From Verrucomicrobiota bacterium (GTDB lineage Bacteria; Verrucomicrobiota; Lentisphaeria; Oligosphaerales; Oligosphaeraceae): a stretch of DNA of 7,326 nt. Position 1 is the first letter of the stretch. Each line of letters starts with the position of its first letter. Shown here in pieces: positions 1 to 5,838 of this stretch. The translations under genes and the position numbers were made by a program. Under the pieces are notes generated by a model. It did not search any database, was not told the origin of the DNA, and was given only the letters and a program-made list of their open reading frames with translations. The stretch covers positions 1 through 7,326 of the forward strand of contig JAKLHU010000098.1 in the NCBI GenBank assembly GCA_022709995.1. The letters are read 5' to 3'.

Positions 1-274
1 CGGCGAAGGTCTCGTCGAGCAGCAGCGGGGCGAAGTAGTCGACATGGGCTTGGACGATGGGGGCGCCGACGTCATGCTGGAAGTAGTTGTCGTAGGTCAG
101 GCCGGTTTTGTGCATCAGTTCCGTGTGGGCGTCTTCAAAGAACTGCAGGTAGCGGCCGTGCCAGGCGATGGCGAGAGCGTCGACTTCGCTGAAGCGCAGC
201 CGCCGGTGGACGGTGGCTGTGATCGGGGCCGGGTCGTCGGGCTGCTGGTGAAAATAGTGTTGTTTTCTTCTCAT
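1..274 (-). CDS. YbgC/4HBT-like acyl thioesterase, N-terminal part (ApeK-like)
   Basis: The first 91 residues of a protein that runs off the left edge. After a polar N-terminal tail (1-20) the sequence LRFSEVDALAIAWHGRYLQFFEDA (26-49) is the hallmark of the 4-hydroxybenzoyl-CoA thioesterase/YbgC hotdog family: the Asp32 with His39-Gly40 forms the active-site loop, followed by the long helix. GLTYDNYF (58-65) and the strand APIVQAHVDYFAPLLLDE (71-88) also match YbgC-like proteins, which cleave acyl-CoA or acyl-ACP thioesters in the cytoplasm. Aryl-polyene operons include such a thioesterase (ApeK), so a role in product release or editing fits. The ATG at 274 overlaps the stop of the dehydratase gene (ATGA). 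About one third of the usual length (near 130-140 residues) is missing because of the window edge, not because the gene is broken. Confidence 0.88.
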   Translation of the reverse strand, partial: MRRKQHYFHQQPDDPAPITATVHRRLRFSEVDALAIAWHGRYLQFFEDAHTELMHKTGLTYDNYFQHDVGAPIVQAHVDYFAPLLLDETFA

Positions 275-642
275 GCGTCTTTCACGGTGAAGAGCAGCTG
301 GCAGACGGTTTCGCCGGCCGGCGTTGTCGCCAGCGCCTGCCAGCGGTCGTTGCGTGCGGTGAGGGCGAGGTTGACGGACTCTTCCGGCAGTATCGGTTTG
401 AGTGATTTCAAGCGGACGATTTCGGCCAGGCGGACCGGCTGGCCGCGGATTTCTCCGGCCAGGATGACGGCCAGCTGGACGAAGCACAGTCCGGGGACGA
501 TGCTCTGTTCGGCGAAATGGCCGTCAAAGCCGGGGAAGGCCCGGTCGAAGGTGATGGTCAGGCGGCCGCTGCGCCGGTCATCGGCGATGGCGATGGCGTG
601 GAGGCGTTGCCGCAGGGCGTCGCGCAAGAGGGAATCCGGCAT
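271..642 (-). CDS. FabZ-like 3-hydroxyacyl-ACP dehydratase (ApeI-like)
   Basis: A 123-residue single hotdog-domain protein. The stretch FPGFDGHFAEQSIVPG (36-51) is the FabZ/ApeI active-site loop: GHF supplies the catalytic His42, and the following Pro-Gly starts the central helix (52-63). FabZ-type enzymes remove water from 3-hydroxyacyl-ACP to give the trans-2-enoyl chain, the step that creates each double bond in aryl polyenes. The length fits ApeI-like proteins, which are shorter than FabZ because the N-terminal 'LPHRYP' part is missing. Aligned from His42, the position 14 residues on, acidic (Glu or Asp) in active relatives, is Gln56 here. That may mean a weak enzyme alone or a partner that supplies the acid. 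The ATG at 642 lies two bases after the exporter stop with no clear ribosome site, suggesting reinitiation by the same ribosomes. The TGA (273-271) overlaps the next gene's ATG. Confidence 0.85.
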   Translation of the reverse strand: MPDSLLRDALRQRLHAIAIADDRRSGRLTITFDRAFPGFDGHFAEQSIVPGLCFVQLAVILAGEIRGQPVRLAEIVRLKSLKPILPEESVNLALTARNDRWQALATTPAGETVCQLLFTVKDA

Positions 643-644
643 GG

Positions 645-3600
645 TCAGTTGGGGGTGGGTTGGAGTTTGGGACGAGGCTGGGCCAGGATGGTGAAGCGGA
701 TGAAGTCCAGGTCGCAGCGGAAGGCCGAGCCGGCCAGGCGGGCGGTGCTGACGCCCGGCTGCCAGCCGTGTTCGCCGCGGTTGATTGAGGTGTACTGGCA
801 TTGCCAGCGGGTCGTCAGGAGGCCTTTCCTGGTTTTGGTCTGGAGTGCAAGCGGTGTTCCGGAAAAGCGGTATTGGACGGGTTCTTGTCCGGGGCCGGCG
901 TTGGTGAAGAGCAGTTCCCGGTTGCGGTAGCGGAAGTCGGCGGGCAGTTCCGGCGTGTTGAAGAAGAGGAGATGATAGAAGTGCTGGTGGAGGTCGCGGA
1001 GGATTTTGGCGTGTTTTTGGGGAAAGAAGCTGGCGATGTCGAGCTGGCTGACAGTGCCATTTTGGCTGGCGATGGTGAACAGCCGGGCGCCGGTCGGGGA
1101 AAGTCCGGCGAGGACGATGGTCCCTTTTTCCTGGTTGACTTCTCCGGCGACGAGCATGGGGATGCTGGCGAAGACATTGCTGAGGGTGACTTTGGCTTGG
1201 AAGCGGGCCTGGCGGGGAGCCTGCTGCCGCCAGAGCGTCAGTTCCTGCCGGAGCCGTTCGGTCAGCTCAGGTGTCGCTGCGGCCTGGAAACTGCAGCAGC
1301 CGGAAAGTAATATTGCCGCGGAAAGGCCGAAAGTCAAAAGCGGGACCCGGTTTTGCGGTTTTCCCAGCCGGAGCAGGGCCGGGACGACCAGGAGCCCGGT
1401 GAGGTAGGCGACGGTGATGCCGACGGTCAGCGCCAGGCCGATGTGGAAGAGGATGGGGTGCTTGGAAAAAAGCAGGGCGGCCGTCGCAAACACGGTTGTC
1501 GCCGCCGACATGCCCATGGCGGCCGGGATGCCGGAGCCCGGGCCGTCCTGGGACGCCTGCACGGCGAAGATGCCGTAGTCAATGGTGAGGCCGGTCAGGA
1601 TGATGCCGGCCAGCGCGATGATCAGGTTGAGGGGGATGCCGGTCACGGCGAGAAACCCGCCCAGGACGAGGGCCGTGGTGACAACCGGCGCCAGGGCGAG
1701 AACGGTCAGGCGCAGGGAGCGCAGAAAGAGGGCGACGATCAGGACGACGGCGACGCCGGCCGCGGCCAGGGCGCGCAGCAGCCGGCCGGTGAAATCGCTG
1801 GCCAGCATCTGCTTGAAGGCCTCCGGGGAGACGACGGCATAGTCGGTTTCCGCGGGCCTGGCCGCGGTCCGGACCCGGTTGACGAGCTCGGGCTCGTCAG
1901 CGAAAAACAAGGTTCCGGCCTGCTTGGAAAGCATCAGGTTGAGGGCAGACTGCACGAGGGCCGGGGGGTGGGCGGGCGGCTGGGCGAGGCCGGTGCGGAT
2001 CGCCGTGAAAAACGGGGAGAAGAAGGCTGCCGGCAGGCCGCTGCTGGCGGCGGCTGTCGCCAGCTCCTGCTCCAGGCTGTCGACGTCGAGCTCGCGCCAG
2101 CGGGCGAGATGGGCGGCCCGCGTTGCCGGGGCCGGCCACAGTTCGGTTGGGGCGAACGTCTCCATGTCCCGCAGCCGTTGCTGCCAGTCTTCCAGTTTGG
2201 CGGCGGGATTGTTGGTGACGATGAGCAGGGCGGGCTGGGCGCTGGTCTGCCAGGCGGCCTGGAAATCGGCTTCCTGGGCGCGGACCGTTTCCGGGGCGCC
2301 GTCAAAGGCCTCGAAGCGGAAGGACGTCTTCAGGAAGGCGAGCGCGGCGGCGCTGGCGACAACCAGGATGAACAGCCAGGTGGCGATGACGGCCCGGTCC
2401 AGCCGCGGTGACGGCCGCGGGGCCGGGAAGGTGGCTTTGGCGTGGGTGGGCCGGAGCACGGTCGGCAGCAGGAAAAAGGTCAGGGTCAGACTGAGCAGGA
2501 GGGAGATGACGGCAAAGAGGCCAAGTTGGATCAGAGCCGGACTGCCGGTGGTCATGGCCAGGGCAAAACTGCCGGCCGAGGTCACGGTTGCGGCCAGCAG
2601 GGGGCCGGCCAGGCCGGCCAGCCGGCGCGGCGCCATCCGCCCTCGGAACGCGGCATAGGCGTGAATGCCCTGGTCGACGGCGAGGCCGATAAGGCCGCCG
2701 CCCAGACCGATGACAAAAAGATACAGATCCGGCCAGAGAAGCGCGGCCAGGCCGGTCGCGGCCAGCGACCCGGCCAGTGGGAAAAACGGAATCCAGAAGG
2801 CCTGGGGCGAACCGCGGTAGACAACGAAGAACAGGGCGACCAGGAAAAGGCCGGAGAGGACGGACACCACGGTCAGGTCGCGGCGGAGGACGTCTTCGTT
2901 GCCGACGGTGTGGTTGTGCGGTCCCAGGAGGTGGCAGGTGAAGCCGTCGGGGGCGTCGGCCAGGACGCGGTTGAGGTCGGCGAGCAGCCGTCGGGCGCCC
3001 TTGCCGTCGGAATAGGGGATGGTCGTGGCCAGGAGCATGGCGGCGCGGCTGCCGTCGGGGGTGGCCATGAAGGGATGGTCTTCGGAGAATTCGAGTCCGG
3101 AAAGGCGGCGCAGCGTCTGGAGCTTGAGGAGGAGTCGGGTTCGGGCGCCGAACGGGTCTTCGCGGAGCATGGCGATAGCGCCGACGGTCGGCTGGGCGAG
3201 CATTTTCCAAGCCCGGGCGACAATCTGTTCCGGGTTGTGGTGTGTCCGGATATCGTCCGGGCTGACGATTTGCGGCAGGCAGGGGGTCAATGCCGCCAGG
3301 GCCTCGGCCAGGGGTTGGCGGCGGAAGCGGAAGTCGACCCGGGTGATGCCGGGCACGGCGGCCAGGTTGGCGGCGATCTGGTCGAGCCAGGGGGTGGCGG
3401 CCTCGAGTTCGGCCGGTCCGGGTGCCTGGATGTCGACCCAGAGTCGCTGTGTCATGCCGCTGTCGGCCAGGACCTGGGCGGTTCTGGCGGTTTCCGAGCC
3501 GGCCGGGAAGAGTCCGGCCAGATTGCTGGTATAGCGGGCGCGGCTGGCGGCGAGGGCGGCGAGGGCCAGGCCGATGGTCACCGCCAGCCACAGCCATTGG

Positions 3601-3665
3601 CGTTGCCGGACCGCCAGCAACAGCATTTTGGTTACGGTTGCTTTGATTTGGGCGGGACCTGCCAT
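645..3665 (-). CDS. MMPL/RND exporter fused to DUF3261 domain (ApeM-ApeN-like)
   Basis: A 1006-residue membrane protein. Residues 1-770 are an MMPL-type exporter in two homologous halves. TM1 is at about 24-41, followed by a periplasmic loop (about 43-265). TM2-6 lie between 266 and 402, with GLAVDQGIHAY (Asp331) in TM4. TM7 is at about 426-446, followed by a second loop (447-625). TM8-12 lie between 632 and 766, with LTIDYGIF (Asp696) in TM10; the two aspartates are candidates for proton coupling. After the basic turn GKPQNR, a thirteenth hydrophobic segment (774-790) ends in the lipobox-like LLSGC (Cys790). Residues 791-1006 resemble DUF3261, with FASIPMLVAGEV, LQTKTRKGLLTT and a conserved-looking basic tail. 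In aryl-polyene operons these are normally separate exporter and lipoprotein genes. I chose ATG 3665 because GGAAG precedes it; ATG 3626 is possible but has no visible ribosome site. The stop (647-645) is two bases before the next ATG. The cargo is presumably the lipid product made by the operon. Confidence 0.9.
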   Translation of the reverse strand: MAGPAQIKATVTKMLLLAVRQRQWLWLAVTIGLALAALAASRARYTSNLAGLFPAGSETARTAQVLADSGMTQRLWVDIQAPGPAELEAATPWLDQIAANLAAVPGITRVDFRFRRQPLAEALAALTPCLPQIVSPDDIRTHHNPEQIVARAWKMLAQPTVGAIAMLREDPFGARTRLLLKLQTLRRLSGLEFSEDHPFMATPDGSRAAMLLATTIPYSDGKGARRLLADLNRVLADAPDGFTCHLLGPHNHTVGNEDVLRRDLTVVSVLSGLFLVALFFVVYRGSPQAFWIPFFPLAGSLAATGLAALLWPDLYLFVIGLGGGLIGLAVDQGIHAYAAFRGRMAPRRLAGLAGPLLAATVTSAGSFALAMTTGSPALIQLGLFAVISLLLSLTLTFFLLPTVLRPTHAKATFPAPRPSPRLDRAVIATWLFILVVASAAALAFLKTSFRFEAFDGAPETVRAQEADFQAAWQTSAQPALLIVTNNPAAKLEDWQQRLRDMETFAPTELWPAPATRAAHLARWRELDVDSLEQELATAAASSGLPAAFFSPFFTAIRTGLAQPPAHPPALVQSALNLMLSKQAGTLFFADEPELVNRVRTAARPAETDYAVVSPEAFKQMLASDFTGRLLRALAAAGVAVVLIVALFLRSLRLTVLALAPVVTTALVLGGFLAVTGIPLNLIIALAGIILTGLTIDYGIFAVQASQDGPGSGIPAAMGMSAATTVFATAALLFSKHPILFHIGLALTVGITVAYLTGLLVVPALLRLGKPQNRVPLLTFGLSAAILLSGCCSFQAAATPELTERLRQELTLWRQQAPRQARFQAKVTLSNVFASIPMLVAGEVNQEKGTIVLAGLSPTGARLFTIASQNGTVSQLDIASFFPQKHAKILRDLHQHFYHLLFFNTPELPADFRYRNRELLFTNAGPGQEPVQYRFSGTPLALQTKTRKGLLTTRWQCQYTSINRGEHGWQPGVSTARLAGSAFRCDLDFIRFTILAQPRPKLQPTPN
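1296..1349 (-). other. Internal lipoprotein-signal-like segment with lipobox
   Basis: These codons (residues 773-790 of the exporter fusion) read as a basic Arg, a hydrophobic core (LLTFGLSAAILL) and a lipobox LSGC followed by another Cys, exactly as at the start of a DUF3261 lipoprotein. No ATG or GTG is in frame nearby. The only non-ATG candidates are CTG codons at residues 764 and 767 and a TTG at residue 777, none with a convincing ribosome site. I read it as a relict signal peptide that now serves as an extra transmembrane helix. Processing by signal peptidase II is possible but unproven. Confidence 0.6.
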
Positions 3666-4384
3666 GTGTCTTCCGGAATGGGTTGGTTGAGGACGGAGTT
3701 TTTGAATTGAATGCGCATGTGGTCGCCGTTGACTTCGGTGATGAGGATGGACTCGGCCAGCTGGAAGTCCGGCGTGAAGGCAATGGTCAGGGTCGTGATG
3801 AAGTCGCTGAAGAAGGGCGTTCGCGGCGTCAGCGTGATTGCGGTTTCGGCCACCTCGGCGACGGAGAAGTCGCGGGTGATGGCCTCCAAGTCGGCGGCCA
3901 GCCAGCTGCCGAGCGTGTCGTGCAGGGCTTGCAGCCACGGCATGCTGCGTTGGGAAATGGTCAGCACCTGGTTGCTGTCGCCGTCCCATTGGGTCAGCTG
4001 GCGGTCGTGCAGCAGGCAGACGTAGGCCATTGGCGCGTGGACGATCCAAGCCAGGCGGCGGTTTTTTTCCATGGCGATCTGCCCGCTGAACGTGAGCTCG
4101 AAATCCAAGGCGGCCAGCGTCCTGGTCTGGACAAAGTCGGCCCGGAGGGTCTGCACCGGAATCAGATGGTCGCGCAGCCGGGACTTGAAGGCGGCCAGAC
4201 GATCCGGCGCGTTGGCGTTTTGCGCGTTGGCGGCCGTGGTCGCGGCGTTTTGCGCGTTGGTGTTTTGCGCGTTGGCGGCCGTGGTCGCGGCGTTTTGCTC
4301 GTTGGCGTTTTGCGCGTTGGCGGCGAGGAGCCAACCCAGGGCGAGGAGGATGCCGCCGGCCGTCCACAGCCGATGGCGGGTCAT
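3632..4384 (-). CDS. Secreted LolA-like lipoprotein/lipid carrier (ApeL-like)
   Basis: A 250-residue exported protein. Residues 1-24 are a classical signal peptide: basic n-region (MTRHR), hydrophobic core GGILLALGWLL, and an Ala-Asn-Ala cleavage site before Gln25. Residues 25-59 are a low-complexity Gln/Asn/Ala/Thr linker made of 15-residue repeats. Residues 66-243 look like a LolA fold: the opening helix with ADFVQTRTL, the strand LTFSGQIAMEKNRRLAW, then the Pro-containing turn HAPM and QLTQWDGDSNQV. LolA-type proteins hold acylated cargo in a hydrophobic half-barrel and carry it across the periplasm. A LolA homologue next to an MMPL exporter and DUF3261 is the arrangement of aryl-polyene operons (ApeL-ApeM-ApeN), where it is thought to help deliver the lipid to the outer membrane. 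ATG 4384 overlaps the radical SAM stop (ATGA). ATG 4399 is an alternative, with GGGAGA nine bases upstream, adding five residues. The 3' end overlaps the exporter gene by 34 nt. Confidence 0.85.
   Translation of the reverse strand: MTRHRLWTAGGILLALGWLLAANAQNANEQNAATTAANAQNTNAQNAATTAANAQNANAPDRLAAFKSRLRDHLIPVQTLRADFVQTRTLAALDFELTFSGQIAMEKNRRLAWIVHAPMAYVCLLHDRQLTQWDGDSNQVLTISQRSMPWLQALHDTLGSWLAADLEAITRDFSVAEVAETAITLTPRTPFFSDFITTLTIAFTPDFQLAESILITEVNGDHMRIQFKNSVLNQPIPEDTWQVPPKSKQP
4208..4324 (-). repeat. In-frame 45-bp tandem repeat in the LolA-like gene
   Basis: Two full 45-bp copies (4217-4261 and 4262-4306) differ at two positions by eye, and an exact 18-bp start of a third copy follows (4307-4324). 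A short partial match precedes the array. The period is 15 codons, itself built from related pentapeptides (AQNAN, EQNAA, TTAAN, AQNTN, AQNAA). The repeat encodes the flexible linker between the signal peptide and the LolA domain. Because 45 is a multiple of three, gain or loss of a copy would change linker length without breaking the frame. Confidence 0.9.
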
Positions 4385-5838
4385 GCTTCCCACAGGCATA
4401 GTTTGATTTCTCCCTTGGCTATTGGCGTGCGGTCGGGTTGGCGCTCGATGGTGAAGTCGACGAGGTGGATTTTGTCCATGACGGCGGTTTCCCGGATGGC
4501 GATGTCGAGTTCGTCGCCGACGCGGGCGTCGCATTCGAATTGGAGGTTGGTGGCGCCGGCGAGCATTCCTGGCGAAATGCTGCCGTTGTCGCGCAGGGAG
4601 TTGAAGGCGGCGCAGGCCTGGGCGGTGATTTCCAGCAGCGCTTCCGGGTCCAGGCGGCCGTCCGCGTCCAGGAAGCGGTTGTCGGGTCGGATGGTGGTGC
4701 GGATATGGCTGACTTCGCCGGTGGAGACAATGCTGTCGACCATGGCCATGGGCGGCCGATGTGGGATCAGCGGTTTGGCCGGGCAGGGCAGGCAGGTGAT
4801 GGCGGACAACTGGCCGGCGTTGCGCCAGCACATCGGGTCGGCCGCCAGGTAGTCGCCGGTGAGCTGATAGGCGGCGCCGCGGCAGCCGTAGCAGGATTCC
4901 GCCTGGTCGCAGCCGCGGCAGGGCGGCTTGATTTTCCGGCGGTAGTTCTTCAGGTCGTTGAGGAGGGAGCTGCCGGCGAGGATTTCGGCCAGCGGCTGGG
5001 TCGTGACATTGCCGATGACGGCATTGAGGCCGACGCAGGGCATGACTTCGCCGCGTGGATTGACGAGGCAGGAATAGAGGTGGCGGAGGCATTTGCCGCC
5101 GACCAGCGGCGGCTGTGCTTCCCAGTGCCGGCCGTAGCGTTCGGCGTCCACGCGCTGGAGGTCGAGGAAAAGCTTCTGCAGGCGGGCGGCGTCGACATTC
5201 AGTTCGGGGTGTTCGAGCATGCGGCCCTGGGGGGTCATGATTTCGAAGTACGGGAGGATGCCGCGGTCGCGGATCCATGTCCACAGTTCCACCAGGCCGG
5301 CGAAGTTGTCGGCGCAGATGACGGTGCTGGCAGCGAGCCGTCCCGGCTGGTCAAAGCCGTGGTTTTGGAGCAGGGTTATCGCCTCCATGACCTTGGCGAG
5401 GGCGTCGGGCATGCCGGTCAGGCGTTCCTGGACGGCCGGGTCCAGCGAGTTCAGTTTCACCACGACGCGGCAGTCCAGGCGGCCGAGACGGCGGGCGGTG
5501 TCGGCGTCGACCAAGGAGGCGTTGGTGAAGATTTCGGCGCCCATGCCGAGGCGGTTGATCAGGTCGAGCTTTTCCCACAGCCGCGAATACAGCAGCGGTT
5601 CGCCGCCGAGCACGACGATTTTGCGGGCGCCGAGGGCGGCGGCCGCGGCGATGACGTCGTCGGCCAGCTGGGAATCGATTTCCGCGGTGGCTGTTTCGCC
5701 GACGTAGCAGTAGGGGCAGCGATAGTTGCAGCGGTGGTTGAATTCGATTTCGATGGCGAGCAGGCGATTGGCGGCGGCGGCCTGGTGGATGTCCGGGTCG
5801 GAGAAGTCGAAGTGGGCGTCAGTGAACATGGCGGTCAT
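4381..5838 (-). CDS. Radical SAM/SPASM protein fused to ApeP-like hotdog domain
   Basis: A 485-residue two-part protein. Residues 25-230 form a radical SAM core: the cluster-binding CNYRCPYC (Cys37, Cys41, Cys44) is followed by LGGEPLL (77-83), the SAM-contacting GGE motif. Residues 250-337 hold eight more cysteines (250, 257, 268, 307, 310, 316, 319, 337). They include the SPASM signature GEVMPC and CX2CX5CX2C followed by a distant Cys, so one or two auxiliary iron-sulfur clusters are expected. A CLPC pair (349-352) marks the junction to a C-terminal hotdog domain (350-485) that begins LIPHRPPMAMVD and contains LLEITAQACAAF with Glu403. This resembles the ApeP/COG4706 dehydratase-like family of aryl-polyene clusters; it has no FabZ-like GHF. 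The frame is continuous, so the fusion is not a frameshift artefact. ATG 5838 overlaps the ligase stop by 4 nt, but ATG 5829 has better spacing to GGAAAGG and would shorten the protein by three residues. The radical SAM substrate is unknown; the fusion hints at an ACP- or CoA-bound acyl chain. Confidence 0.9.
   Translation of the reverse strand: MTAMFTDAHFDFSDPDIHQAAAANRLLAIEIEFNHRCNYRCPYCYVGETATAEIDSQLADDVIAAAAALGARKIVVLGGEPLLYSRLWEKLDLINRLGMGAEIFTNASLVDADTARRLGRLDCRVVVKLNSLDPAVQERLTGMPDALAKVMEAITLLQNHGFDQPGRLAASTVICADNFAGLVELWTWIRDRGILPYFEIMTPQGRMLEHPELNVDAARLQKLFLDLQRVDAERYGRHWEAQPPLVGGKCLRHLYSCLVNPRGEVMPCVGLNAVIGNVTTQPLAEILAGSSLLNDLKNYRRKIKPPCRGCDQAESCYGCRGAAYQLTGDYLAADPMCWRNAGQLSAITCLPCPAKPLIPHRPPMAMVDSIVSTGEVSHIRTTIRPDNRFLDADGRLDPEALLEITAQACAAFNSLRDNGSISPGMLAGATNLQFECDARVGDELDIAIRETAVMDKIHLVDFTIERQPDRTPIAKGEIKLCLWEA

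Noticed and set aside
645..1349. Separate DUF3261 lipoprotein gene by internal initiation
   Set aside because: No in-frame ATG or GTG and no ribosome site precede the lipobox; only CTG or TTG codons would serve. I kept it as one fused gene and list the segment separately.
2603..2619. Two GGCCGGCC palindromes nine bases apart
   Set aside because: They encode Leu-Ala-Gly residues in an exporter loop/helix and are expected in Ala/Gly-rich GC-rich coding sequence; no site or hairpin function is indicated.
3666..4367. N-terminal extension of the exporter frame upstream of 3665
   Set aside because: It covers the LolA-like gene in a different frame and has Arg/Pro-rich repeats that are just the 45-bp repeat read out of frame.
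4381..5838. RiPP precursor peptide as partner of the SPASM radical SAM protein
   Set aside because: SPASM enzymes often modify peptides, but every junction here is overlapped or only a few bases long, so no room exists for a small precursor gene in this window.
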